Positions 1-8,900 of a DNA stretch of 64,000 nucleotides are shown here, one piece after another. A program made the translations under genes and the position numbers. Origin of the DNA: Kutzneria buriramensis (GTDB taxonomy: Bacteria > Actinomycetota > Actinomycetes > Mycobacteriales > Pseudonocardiaceae); assembly GCF_003387475.1 (NCBI RefSeq), contig NZ_QUNO01000011.1, forward strand, positions 124,001-188,000, read 5' to 3'. Numbering within the stretch: position 1 is the stretch's first letter; the number at the start of each line of letters is the position of its first letter. The notes beneath the pieces are model-generated. The model made no database searches. It was not told the DNA's origin and saw only the letters and a list, made by a program, of their open reading frames with translations.

Positions 1-1
1 G

Positions 2-556
2 GAGCTCTTCGCCGAGAAGGGCTTCGACGGCACCTCCATCGAGGAGATCGCCCACCGGGCCGGCGTCAGCAAACCCGTGGTGTACGAGCACTTCGGCGGC
101 AAGGAAGGCATCTACGCCGTTGTCGTGGACCGGGAGATGCAGTACCTGCTCGACTCCGTGGTGACCACTCTGGCCGGCGGCGACGGCCACCCCCGTGAGC
201 TCCTGGAGCGGGCCGCCCGAGCCCTGCTCGACTACATCGAGGGCTCCAGCGACGGCTTCCGGATCATGGTCCGTGACTCGCCCGTCGCCAGCGCCTCCGG
301 CACGTTCTCCAGCCTGTTGAACGACATCGCGTCGCAGGTCGAGCACATCCTGGGCCTGCACTTCGACGCCCGGGGCTACGACCCCAAGCTGGCCGGCCTC
401 TACGCGCAGGCGCTGGTGGGCATGGTGGCGCTGACCGGGCAGTGGTGGCTGGAGGTCCGCAAGCCCAAGAAGGACGAGGTCGCCGCGCACCTGGTCAACC
501 TGGCGTGGAACGGCCTGTCCCACCTGGAGGGCAAGCCCCGCCTGCGGATGCGGTGA
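2..556 (+). CDS. TetR family transcriptional regulator (5' end outside the window)
   Basis: The reading frame is open from base 2, so the N-terminus lies outside the window. The visible part starts in the DNA-binding helix-turn-helix: ELFAEKGFDGTSIEEIAHRAGV followed by SKPVVYEHFGGKEGIY is the classic TetR HTH signature. The remaining ~150 residues are an all-helical ligand/dimer domain that does not reveal the effector. It ends in TGA at 554-556, directly against the stop codon of the convergent gene. In M. tuberculosis a TetR gene (Rv1019) sits just upstream of mfd; here about 15 kb of other genes separate the two, so this may be the same gene displaced by an insertion (inference). Confidence 0.9.
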   Translation, partial: ELFAEKGFDGTSIEEIAHRAGVSKPVVYEHFGGKEGIYAVVVDREMQYLLDSVVTTLAGGDGHPRELLERAARALLDYIEGSSDGFRIMVRDSPVASASGTFSSLLNDIASQVEHILGLHFDARGYDPKLAGLYAQALVGMVALTGQWWLEVRKPKKDEVAAHLVNLAWNGLSHLEGKPRLRMR

Positions 557-1423
557 TCAGTACGGGTGCTTCCGGACGACGCCGTCGGCGTCGGGTAGCA
601 CGAGGGTGATCGCGTGGACGCCGTCGGTGGCGGGGTCGGGATACGGGCCGAGGTAGATGTCGTGCCCGACGAGTTCGACGTAGACCTCGCTCAGCTCAAG
701 GGAATCCGTCAGCACGTGGGCGTCCAGCACGACCTCGCCGGGGGTGACGACTCCGACGACGGCCTCCTGGGTGTCGGTGATGACGCGCAGGATCTCGACC
801 TCGGCGTCGTCGTTGAACGCCATGCGCCGGAACCGGTCCTCGAAGTAGAAGCCGACCCAGCTGCCGGGGGACAGCCGGGCGGCGATCAGGGGCAGGTCTT
901 CGGCGCGGCGGCAGACGTACCAGTTCGTGGTGCCGGCGACGCGTTCGAGCACGACGGTCTCGCGACGGCTGGCGGTGAGTCGTTCGGCGACGCCGGAGGT
1001 GGGCAGGACCGAGCGCTGCCAGACCAGATGCACCTGCTGCCAGGTGCGGTCATCGGCAAAACCCGCGTCCGGCACGAGTTCCCGGGCCGCCTTGACGCGC
1101 TTGGCATTGATCGTCCGCAGCACGTCGTCGGCACCGACCCGTCGGCTGAGGAACCTGTCGATCTCCGAGAAGTACCGGTGGAAGAAGGCGACCGAGCCGC
1201 GCGGCTGGTCGACGCCAAGGGCCTCCGCCCACACTCCGGCGTCGTACCCGTGCTCGAAGTCGCGGCCGGCGACGAGGCTGGAGATCCCCCGGTCGTTGAG
1301 GATCTCCATGAAGACGCCACCCGCGTGACACCGCCAGCGGCCACTTCCCGTCGGCCCACCGTCGGGGAGTGCCTCGTCCACCTCGAGCTCGGTGATGGTG
1401 TTGATGAGGTGGTGCACGTTCAC
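557..1423 (-). CDS. hypothetical protein, 288 aa, operon partner of the DUF1445 gene
   Basis: I do not recognise this family. The protein is soluble, with no signal peptide or membrane segment. It starts at GTG 1423, only two bases after the TGA of the upstream hydro-lyase-like gene, so the two are probably co-transcribed and translationally coupled. The N-terminal part is mixed alpha/beta; the C-terminal half is beta-rich with acidic patches (VVLDAHVLTDSLELSEVYVE). Its stop abuts the stop of the TetR gene on the other strand. No catalytic motif can be named; a role linked to its DUF1445 partner is an inference from position only. Confidence 0.7.
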   Translation of the reverse strand: MNVHHLINTITELEVDEALPDGGPTGSGRWRCHAGGVFMEILNDRGISSLVAGRDFEHGYDAGVWAEALGVDQPRGSVAFFHRYFSEIDRFLSRRVGADDVLRTINAKRVKAARELVPDAGFADDRTWQQVHLVWQRSVLPTSGVAERLTASRRETVVLERVAGTTNWYVCRRAEDLPLIAARLSPGSWVGFYFEDRFRRMAFNDDAEVEILRVITDTQEAVVGVVTPGEVVLDAHVLTDSLELSEVYVELVGHDIYLGPYPDPATDGVHAITLVLPDADGVVRKHPY

Positions 1424-1425
1424 GG

Positions 1426-2178
1426 TCAGATCCTGTAATCGCTGTCAAGGGCGTCGGTGATGAACATGTGCCCGGGCGCATGGGTGATGGCGAAGGGCGG
1501 TCGGGACGCCATGACGGCGGCCTGCGGGGTGACGCCGCACGCCCAGAACACGGGCACCTCGCCGTCACGAACCGCAACGGGCACACCGAAATCGGGGCGG
1601 TCGAGGTCGGCGATGCCCAGCTGCGAGGGGTCGCCGACGTGGACGGGAGCGCCGTGCACGGCGGGCATCAGGCGGGTGACCTCGACGGCGGTCGGTACGA
1701 GGTCGGCGGGAATCGGGCGCATGGAGACGACGAGCGGCCCCCGGAGCCGGGGAGTGGGCCGGCACGGCCGGTTGGTGACGTACATCGGCACGGTGGAACC
1801 CCGCAGCGGCACGCCGGCGGCCATCAGCGCGGACTCGAAGGTGAAGCTGCATCCGATCAGCACGGCGACGAGGTCGGAACGCCAGAACTCCGTTGCGTCA
1901 GGGCATTCCGCGGCCAGGGCGCCGTCGACCCACACGCGGTAGGCGGGCAGGTCGGTGCGCAGATCGGCGCCGGGGGCGAGCACGGTGCGGGGGTCGCCGG
2001 GCTCGCTGACGTCCAGCACGGGGCACGGCTTGGGGTTGCGCTGCGCGAACAGCAGGACGTCGTAGGCCCAGTCGGCGGGCACGGCGATCAGGTTGGCCTG
2101 GGTGTGGCCGGCGGCCATGCCGGCGGTCGGCGTGACCAGACCGGATCGGAAGCTCGCACGCGCCTCGGCAGCAGTCAC
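1426..2178 (-). CDS. DUF1445/UPF0317 family putative hydro-lyase (D-glutamate cyclase-like)
   Basis: 250 aa, the usual length for this family. Supporting motifs are the N-terminal [25 protein letters not shown], the central [20 protein letters not shown], and the C-terminal [28 protein letters not shown], which holds the conserved Cys and the His-Ala-Pro-Gly-His signature. The family is annotated as putative hydro-lyase and is related to the DUF1445 part of mammalian D-glutamate cyclase; the bacterial substrate is generally unknown. It starts at GTG 2178, is first in a two-gene minus-strand operon, and runs divergently from the SRPBCC-MarR operon with under 50 bases between start codons, so the palindrome at 2202-2226 could affect both. 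Confidence 0.85.
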   Translation of the reverse strand: MTAAEARASFRSGLVTPTAGMAAGHTQANLIAVPADWAYDVLLFAQRNPKPCPVLDVSEPGDPRTVLAPGADLRTDLPAYRVWVDGALAAECPDATEFWRSDLVAVLIGCSFTFESALMAAGVPLRGSTVPMYVTNRPCRPTPRLRGPLVVSMRPIPADLVPTAVEVTRLMPAVHGAPVHVGDPSQLGIADLDRPDFGVPVAVRDGEVPVFWACGVTPQAAVMASRPPFAITHAPGHMFITDALDSDYRI

Positions 2179-2201
2179 GAAATCAAGGCTAGCGGAACAC
2201 T

Positions 2202-2226
2202 ATGCGCACATATAATATGTGCGCAT
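2202..2226. promoter_or_regulatory. 25-bp palindromic operator overlapping a TATAAT box and the start codon
   Basis: Two perfect 11-bp arms, ATGCGCACATA and TATGTGCGCAT, flank the triplet TAA. The palindrome contains a consensus -10 hexamer TATAAT (2211-2216) and runs into the ATG at 2225, so the transcript would be almost leaderless. A MarR-type regulator is encoded second in the operon that starts here, which makes autorepression through this site the natural reading (inference). The divergent hydro-lyase gene starts at 2178 and may share control. Confidence 0.8.
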
Positions 2227-2632
2227 GACAACTTACGAGTTCGAGCACACGCTGACCACGACGGCCACCCCCGCGGCGATCTGGGCGAAGTGGAGCGACC
2301 CGGCGGACTGGCCGAGCTGGGACGAGGGCCTGGAGAAGGTGACGCTGGAGGGCGGCTTCGTCGAGGGCGCGAGGGGCGAGCTGACGGTGGCCGGCCAGCC
2401 GCCGCTCGGCTACGTGTTGACGGAGGTCAGACCGAACGAGGCGTTCACCGACGAGACGGCGATGCCGGGCGGCGTGCTCCGCTTCATCCACCGGATCGAG
2501 CCGGCCGGCGACGGCCGCTGGGCGCTCACGCACCGCCTGGAGATCGAGGGTGACGACCTCGCGGCGCTGGGACCGGTGATCACGGAGGACTTTCCGGTGG
2601 CGATGGCGGCATTGGCGACAATGTGCGAATGA
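2225..2632 (+). CDS. SRPBCC (polyketide cyclase/START-like) family protein
   Basis: 135 aa. It begins TTYEFEHTLTTTATPAAIWAKWSDPADWPSWDEGL, the START/Bet v1-like opening in which the first strand is followed by a helix and a Trp-rich turn. The protein should fold as a small hydrophobic-ligand cavity; the ligand is unknown. An ATG at 2225 and an in-frame GTG at 2219 are both possible starts and both lie inside the palindromic operator; ATG is preferred because TATAAT ends at 2216. Its TGA overlaps the ATG of the MarR gene by four bases (ATGA), indicating tight coupling. SRPBCC genes paired with small HTH regulators are common in actinomycetes. Confidence 0.85.
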   Translation: MTTYEFEHTLTTTATPAAIWAKWSDPADWPSWDEGLEKVTLEGGFVEGARGELTVAGQPPLGYVLTEVRPNEAFTDETAMPGGVLRFIHRIEPAGDGRWALTHRLEIEGDDLAALGPVITEDFPVAMAALATMCE

Positions 2633-3066
2633 CCGACGAGCCGCAGTCGCGCTGGACGGGGCCCGGGCGCAGCCCCGGGTTCCTGCTCTGGCGGGTGACG
2701 CTGGCCTGGCAGCGGGCGATGCGGGCCGCGCTGGCGCCGCACGACCTCACCCACGTCCAGTTCGTGCTGCTGGCCTCGACCTGGTGGCTGGGCGACCACG
2801 AGGAGCCGCCGACCCAGCAGCGCCTGGCTGCCCAGGCCGGCACCGATCCGATGATGACCAGCCAGGTGATCCGCAAGCTGGCCGACCGCGGGCTGGTGAA
2901 CCGCGCGCCCGATCCCCGCGACGCGCGGGCGCTGCGCATCGTCGTCACGCCGGACGGCCGTGAGGTGTTGGCGGCGGCGCTGCGGGACGTGGAGCAGTCC
3001 GACGCCGAGTACTTCGCGTCGGTGGACGACGACTTCGTGACCGGCCTGGCCCGGCTACTGCGCTGA
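2629..3066 (+). CDS. MarR family transcriptional regulator
   Basis: 145 aa winged-helix regulator. The MarR pattern is clear: a helical start (FLLWRVTLAWQRAMRAALAPHDLTHVQFVLLA), then TQQRLAAQAGTDPMMTSQVIRKLADRGLV as recognition HTH, then the wing NRAPDPRDARALRIVVTPDGREV. The ATG at 2629 overlaps the stop of the SRPBCC gene; an in-frame GTG at 2623 is a weaker alternative. It probably binds the palindrome at 2202-2226 and represses its own operon until a small ligand is present (inference from family and position). The 3' end overlaps the 3' end of the opposing DUF4291 gene by 12 bases. Confidence 0.9.
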   Translation: MTDEPQSRWTGPGRSPGFLLWRVTLAWQRAMRAALAPHDLTHVQFVLLASTWWLGDHEEPPTQQRLAAQAGTDPMMTSQVIRKLADRGLVNRAPDPRDARALRIVVTPDGREVLAAALRDVEQSDAEYFASVDDDFVTGLARLLR

Positions 3067-3612
3067 GTCGTACGCCCTTTCCTTGGGGCGCAACGCCTCC
3101 GCGCGGTCGGCGTGCCCGGCCCGGACGAGGTCGCGGATCTCGTGCGCCAGGTCGGTGACGTCGGTGATGTCCGAAGTCCATTCGTCGACATAGCGCCGAA
3201 GCGCCTCGCCCTTGAGTCCGATTTGGACGGCCCGATACGGCAACGTCTGCATGCGCACATCCCGGTCCGGATCCCACTGCACCCGAACGGAAGTCGCCGC
3301 GAGTCGCCGGCGCCACTCGTCGTGACTGGCGTAGGTGTCAGCGTCGTAGGAGCTCAGGCAGGAGTTGCGCATGGCCCAGTCGAAGCCGTCGCGCCGGATC
3401 CTGATCGCCAGCACGCGTTCCTGGCCTGGCGCGGTCGACCAGCTGGACCGGTGCATCATCCACCGGAAGGACGGCTTGATCCACGTCATGCGCGTTCGGC
3501 TGAACGGCGGCACGAAACCGCCGGCGGCCAGCGCGGCCTCGGCGATCTCCGGGTTGTAGGCCTGGTACACGGTGATGAGCCGCTCGTCGTAGGCGGCGTT
3601 GATCGTATTCAT
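3055..3612 (-). CDS. DUF4291 domain-containing protein
   Basis: 185 aa. Recognised from INAAYDERLITVYQAYNPEIAEAAL, FSRTRMTWIKPSFRWMMHRSSW and the C-terminal LPYRAVQIGLKGEALRRYVDEWTSDITDVT, all typical of DUF4291 proteins, a widespread bacterial and fungal family of unknown function. The start is uncertain: ATG 3612 matches the family's N-terminus, but the purine-rich stretch GGGAG directly abuts it; GTG 3624 and GTG 3666 are in-frame alternatives. The gene converges on and slightly overlaps the MarR gene. It follows the lectin gene on the same strand, but a strong hairpin at 3679-3712 separates them. Confidence 0.85.
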   Translation of the reverse strand: MNTINAAYDERLITVYQAYNPEIAEAALAAGGFVPPFSRTRMTWIKPSFRWMMHRSSWSTAPGQERVLAIRIRRDGFDWAMRNSCLSSYDADTYASHDEWRRRLAATSVRVQWDPDRDVRMQTLPYRAVQIGLKGEALRRYVDEWTSDITDVTDLAHEIRDLVRAGHADRAEALRPKERAYDSAQ

Positions 3613-3678
3613 CTCCCGGTCCACGGTAGGCCCCGGTGGCAACCGGGTTTTCGCCCATGTCGTCACGCGGACGGCGCC

Positions 3679-3712
3679 GTGAGGATCCGGCTCGCCGGAG
3701 CCGGACCCTCAC
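3679..3712 (-). terminator. hairpin terminator after the lectin gene
   Basis: Stem GTGAGGATCCGGCTC / GAGCCGGACCCTCAC (15 bp with one A-C mismatch) around the tetraloop GCCG. It lies five bases beyond the lectin gene's stop codon, so it most likely ends that transcript. There is no long T-run, which is normal for actinomycete terminators. Confidence 0.75.
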
Positions 3713-3716
3713 GTGT

Positions 3717-5645
3717 TCAGCGCAGCGGGCCGCCGACGAAGGACGGTCCGGCCGTGGTGTTCGCGGCGCGGGCCTGGGCGCCGGTCGCCGAGGGGCGGAA
3801 CATCAGGGTGCGGTCGTCACTGTCGCGGAAAACGACGACCCAGGTGTTGGCGGTGCCGCTCACCTGGGCGGTCGACGGCTGCGACGCCGCCTTGTACTGC
3901 GGGCTGACTACCGACCAGGCGCGGTAGTCGGGGTTGCCCAGGGCGATCGGACCGGTGTTGTAGACGTAGCCGTCGGTGCCGGTGGCGACGACCTCGACTG
4001 TGTTGCTGGGGGTGAGCACCGCCGACGGGGCGCTGGCGGCGGTCAGGCCGGGGATGGTCACCCACGCGGTGGGCCAGCTGCCGTCCGCGTTCTGACGGAT
4101 GGTGCGGATGGTCTTGTCGGCGTCGTTGAGGGCGAAGATCTGCGCGGTGTTGTCGGCGCGGATCACGACCGACGGCACCGGAGATCCCAACACGCCCGTC
4201 GCGAGGCCGGCCAGCTCCGTCCACGAGCTCACCGTGTCGCCGGTGACGGTGGCGGTGCTCAGCCGGTTGTTGGCGTCCAGCGCCACCAGCCGGACGGTGT
4301 CGTTCTGCACCACCGCTGTGAGGGTGTCCTTCATGCCGGTGCTACCCAGGCTGCGCCAGGCGGTGAGGTCGCCGTTCTTGACGAACTGCGGCCGGTACCA
4401 GAGTCCGCCCTGGGCGTCGAGGCCGTAGGCGACCACGGTGCCGTCGGGCTTGCGCACCAGCGACGGCTCGGTCGGGAAGTATCCGCCCGCCGATGTGATC
4501 GCCGGCCAGGTGCCGCCGACCGCGGTCTGTGCGTCGCCGCCGATCGCGCCGTCGGTGCCCAGCGCCATGACCTGGGCGCTGCCGTTGTCGTTGAGCGCCG
4601 CGGCGGGGTGCCCGGTGAAGGAGGAGCGGCCGGGCAGGGTGGCGAAGTTGGCGGTGGCGCCGTCGAGGACGTTCGTCTGGTCGACGGCCACCAGGCTGCC
4701 GTCCTTGCCGACGTAGAAGTACTCCAGCCGGCCGTTGCTGTTGGGCACCAACGTCGTCGCCGCCCCGCTGGTGGGCGAGACGTGGGGCTTGGCCGGCAGG
4801 GTCATCGGCGTGGCGCAGGTGTTGGACGTCGAGGTGATCAGCCAGCTCGGGTCCCAGCCCCAGCCGAGATTGTTGCCGCCGGCCCAGGCTCCGGTGGCGT
4901 CGGTGTAGTGGTACCAGAGCAGGTCGCCGTGCGGGTCGACGGTGTGGCCGTAGAGGGTGTCGCCGCCGGGGGAGAACATGGCGCTGAACATGTTCCAGCC
5001 GGTGCTGAGCACCTTCTGCCGCTGCAGCCAGCGCTGCGAGTCGGCGTCGTACTGGTAGCGGTAGAGCTGGCCGCCGTTCAGGCCGGCGTCGCGGGCGTAG
5101 AGCACGCCGGGGCCGGCGGCCACGATCAGGTCGTAGTTGCCCCAGTTGGTGTCGATCTCGTGCTCGACGATCTTGCCGGCGGCCGCGTCGTAGCGGGCGA
5201 CGTAGAGGTTGCCGTCATGCGGAACCTCGTAGATGTCGCCGCGGGAGTCCACGGTGATGCGGTTGTGGAAGGTGGGGCTGTCCCAGCCGGTCCACTGCTG
5301 CCCGATGACCTGGAACGGGGTGTCCCAGCCGGTGCCGTTCCAGTGGTACCGACGGAACTCGCCGTTGGACTGGATGTTGTAGACATCGCCGTCCGGGCCG
5401 CCCAGCAGGGAGCCGCCATTGGGGCCGCCGACGCTGGTCGGACCGCTCCAGGCCGATGTTCCGCCGACCGGGTCGGTGTGCTTGTACAAACGGGTGGAGC
5501 CGTCCGGCAGCGCGGCGAAAACCTGCGCCGGACCGGTGCATTGCGTTGCGGAATCGGCGTGTGCTATCGCGGTCGGCACAATGATCGACATTGTGATCAC
5601 CGCGGCGAGAACGGCGGCGGCCGATCTGAGGCCGGGTGTTCTCAT
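3717..5645 (-). CDS. secreted tachylectin-2/PLL-like beta-propeller lectin
   Basis: 642 aa. Start ATG 5645 is set by a strong Shine-Dalgarno (GGGGGGAAC just upstream) and yields a Sec signal peptide (MRTPGLRSAAAVLAAVITMSI...AHA|DS). Residues ~45-290 contain repeated blades such as SLLGGPDGDVYNIQSNGEFR and ITVDSRGDIYEVPHDGNLY, the tachylectin-2 pattern. Residues ~310-640 form a second set of ~45-residue blades (AAALNDNGSAQVMALGTDGAIG, PSLVRKPDGTVVAYGLDAQGGLWYR) like PLL-type fungal and Photorhabdus lectin propellers. Two fused sugar-binding propellers are therefore likely. The divergent neighbour encodes the RHS-barnase protein, and both genes use a similar GGGGGG-type ribosome site, so joint expression is plausible. 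Carbohydrate binding is inferred from fold only. Confidence 0.85.
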   Translation of the reverse strand: MRTPGLRSAAAVLAAVITMSIIVPTAIAHADSATQCTGPAQVFAALPDGSTRLYKHTDPVGGTSAWSGPTSVGGPNGGSLLGGPDGDVYNIQSNGEFRRYHWNGTGWDTPFQVIGQQWTGWDSPTFHNRITVDSRGDIYEVPHDGNLYVARYDAAAGKIVEHEIDTNWGNYDLIVAAGPGVLYARDAGLNGGQLYRYQYDADSQRWLQRQKVLSTGWNMFSAMFSPGGDTLYGHTVDPHGDLLWYHYTDATGAWAGGNNLGWGWDPSWLITSTSNTCATPMTLPAKPHVSPTSGAATTLVPNSNGRLEYFYVGKDGSLVAVDQTNVLDGATANFATLPGRSSFTGHPAAALNDNGSAQVMALGTDGAIGGDAQTAVGGTWPAITSAGGYFPTEPSLVRKPDGTVVAYGLDAQGGLWYRPQFVKNGDLTAWRSLGSTGMKDTLTAVVQNDTVRLVALDANNRLSTATVTGDTVSSWTELAGLATGVLGSPVPSVVIRADNTAQIFALNDADKTIRTIRQNADGSWPTAWVTIPGLTAASAPSAVLTPSNTVEVVATGTDGYVYNTGPIALGNPDYRAWSVVSPQYKAASQPSTAQVSGTANTWVVVFRDSDDRTLMFRPSATGAQARAANTTAGPSFVGGPLR

Positions 5646-5912
5646 GTTCCCCCCTGTATGGAGTTTTCCCAGATAGGCGACCCGAATCGGGTGGCCGATG
5701 CGCACCGTACCCGATGGTCGTGACGCCCGTGTGACGCCTCCTCGGATTCGTTTGTGTTACGTAATCTGCGTCGCATTCGGGTCGCTTTCCGGCCACTTGA
5801 CTCGTCTCTAAAGGCGTGTTATGCGGTATTTTGCCTTGCCTTTATCGGGGTTGTTGGCGCATCCTGTCGACGCGCTATCTCGGTAGGCGTGTGTTTCAGG
5901 GGGGAGAATTTC
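5646..5912. promoter_or_regulatory. divergent intergenic region between lectin and RHS genes
   Basis: This 267-bp stretch is less GC-rich than the flanking genes and has no convincing gene of its own. It must hold both promoters. Visible elements are two direct copies of TGACGCC at 5721-5727 and 5732-5738, exactly 11 bp apart; a palindrome TTACGTAA at 5757-5764; and a GGGGGGAG ribosome site at 5899-5906, seven bases before the RHS GTG. The 11-bp period recalls SARP binding sites, but two copies are weak evidence. Confidence 0.5.
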
Positions 5913-8900
5913 GTGGCTGCTGGCGATGACGCGCGTCCATACGGGCGCCGGACGCGAACCGTGGTCAATCTGCTCGTGGTGGTGCTGGTGGTCGCGGTGT
6001 TCGGTCCGACCGCGGCCCAGGTGACGCCGCCGCTGTTCGGCGACCTGCCCGCGCTGGCCGACGCGCTGTCGCTGGCGCCGAAGCAGCGCCCGGGCTCGGC
6101 CGACGATCCCGCGACCCGGCAGCCGGGCGAGCACGACCACATCGTGGCCACCGGGGCCGGCAACCAGCAGGCCGCCCGCGGGCTGCGGGCCGACTACCCG
6201 TCGATCAAGTTCCCGGCGGCCGCGCCGAAGCCCAACACCGCCAGTGCCACCAACGGTCAGAGCGCGGTGCGCGGCTTCGATCCCGCCACCAGCAAGGAAG
6301 TTCCCACCGAGAGCGGCCGGAACCAGACGACGTACCGCAACACCGACGGCACCGAGACCACGGCGTTCAGCAAGGACCCGGTCAACTACCGCAAGCCCGA
6401 CGGCAGCTGGCAGGCGATCGACACCACCCTGGTGTCGGACAACGACGGCTGGCGCAACGCCTCAGACGAGGTCTCCTCGCGTTTCGCCGGCCACGCCGGC
6501 GGCAGCGGCATGGTCAGCTTCGGCCTCGACGGCGACCACGTGTTCGCGTACGGCCTCGACGGTGCGCAGCCGGTCTCCGGTCAGACTCAGGGCAGCGCCG
6601 TCACCTACCCCCGTGTCCTGGCCGACACCGACCTGCGCCTGGACGTAAAGCCCGGCGGGGTGAAGGAATCGCTGGTGCTGGCCTCGCGTAACGCACCGCA
6701 CAGCTTCCTGTTCCCGTTGCAGCTCAGGGGTTTGACCGCGAAGCTGGTGGACGGCCGGGTCGCGCTGGTCGACGCCGCCGGCAAGGAGCGAGCGAGCATC
6801 CCGGCCGGCTCGATGTCCGACGCCAGCCGCAACCCGCACACCGGCGATCCCGCCAGCTCCACCGGCGTGAGCTACCACCTGGCGCCCGGCGGCCTGCGGG
6901 TCGACCTGGACCAGAACTGGCTCAACGACCCGGCCCGCCAGTACCCGGTGGTGGTCGACCCGTCGGTGGACAGCCCGAACGCCAGCGCCGCGATGTACAC
7001 CCAGAACGGCGTCCAGAACGACGGCGGCACCGAGCTGAAGACCGGCTTCGACGGTGACGACAACCTGCACACCGCCACGTACCTGAAGTTCGACGGCATC
7101 GAGAGCCGGCTGCGCAACGAGAAGATCTTCGGCGCGCAGCTGTACCTGGTGAACGACTGGTCCTGGTCGTGCCAGCCGAAGCCGGTGTCCGTGCACGCGG
7201 TCAACTCGGAGTGGAGCGGCAACCCGAGTGTCGGCCCCGAGCTCGCCGAGTCCTCCTTCGCCCACGGCTACATCGCCTCCGGACAGAGTCGATCCGACTG
7301 CCCGGTGGCCGGCGAGGGCATCGACCTCGGCCCGGCCGGCCGGGACGTGGTGCAGGCGTGGGTCAACGGCACCATGACCAACCACGGCCTGGCCGTGCGG
7401 GCCTCCGACACCGACAGCTACGGCTGGAAGAAGTTCACCGGCGCCTCGACCGCCAACCCGCCCAAGCTGTTCGTCACGCACACGCCGTACAACGCCGACT
7501 ACAACATCACCCAGCCGGTGCCGACCCCGCCGGTCACCCGCACCACGAGCGGCCAGATCAAGATCACGGTCACCAACCGCGGCCTGGAGACCTGGACGCC
7601 GACCACGTACAAGCTGGGCTACCGCGTCTACACCAGTGCCGGCCGCCCGGTCGCCTCCAAGGAGGCGGCGACGCTGCCCGGCAACGTCGCCCGCGGCCAG
7701 TCGGTGAGCCTGGACGCGACCATCCAGGCGCTCGATCCCGGCGACTACTACCTCGACTTCAGCATGCTCAAGGTGGGCGGCCCGTTCTTCACCGACGAGC
7801 AGATCCCACCGGCGCGGCTGGTGATGCGGGTCTACAACATCCCGCCGGTCGTGCGCGCCCAGTACCCGCCCAACGGCTACTCCGCGCCGACGCTGACGCC
7901 ACAGCTGTGGGCCGACGCGGTCAAGATCGACGCCCCGCCCAACACCTCGTTGCAGTACCGGTTCGAGGTCTGCGCGCAGGACAGCGCCGGCAACCCGACC
8001 GGCTGCTTCGACTCCGGCCACATTCCGTCCGACACCTGGACCGTGCCGGCCGGCAAACTCAGCTGGAGCAAGGCGTACGTGTGGCGGGCCTTCGCGTTCG
8101 ACGGCACCGACGAGAGCCAGACGCTGCCCTACAGCGCGTTGCTGACCGCGGTGCCGCAGCCGGAGATCACCTCGCACCTGGGCAACGCCCCGTACAGCAC
8201 CGACAGCAACGACTTCGACCCACAGGTCGGCAACTTCTACCGGAGCGCGCTGGACGCGGCGCTGGCGTTCACCGGACCGCAGATCTCCGTCGCACGCACG
8301 TACAACAGCCTGGATCCCCGGCGCGCCAACGCCTTCGGCGCAGGCTGGGCGACCCAGTACGACATGTCCGTGGTGCCGGACAACGACAACTCCGGCAACG
8401 TCGTGGTCACCTATCCCGACGGGCAGCAGGTGCGGTTCGGCCTCAACCCGGACGGCACGTACGCGCCGCCGGACGGCCGGTACGCCTCGCTGACCCACCC
8501 CAGCGACACCGTGTGGGACCTCGTCGACAAGTCCGCCACCAAGTACGAGTTCGTGGCCGACAAGCTGTCCTCGATCGCCGACAGCCAGGGCCGCACGATC
8601 GTGCTCACCTACACCGGCGGCAAGCTCGCCGCGGTGCGGCGTCCGTCGCCGCAGCCCGGTCAGACCGGGCTGGGCCTGGCCTTCACGTGGGCCGGCGCGC
8701 ACGTCACCGCGGTCACCGTCGAGCAGGCCAGCGGCACGGCGCCGACCTGGAGCTACAGCTACGACGGCGACAAACTGACCAAGGTCTGCGACCCGCTGTC
8801 CGACTGCACGACCTACAACTACGAGGCGGGCTCGCATTACCGCAGCGCCGTGCTGGACGGCAAGCCCGACTCGTACTGGCGGCTGGGCGACAGCTCCGGC

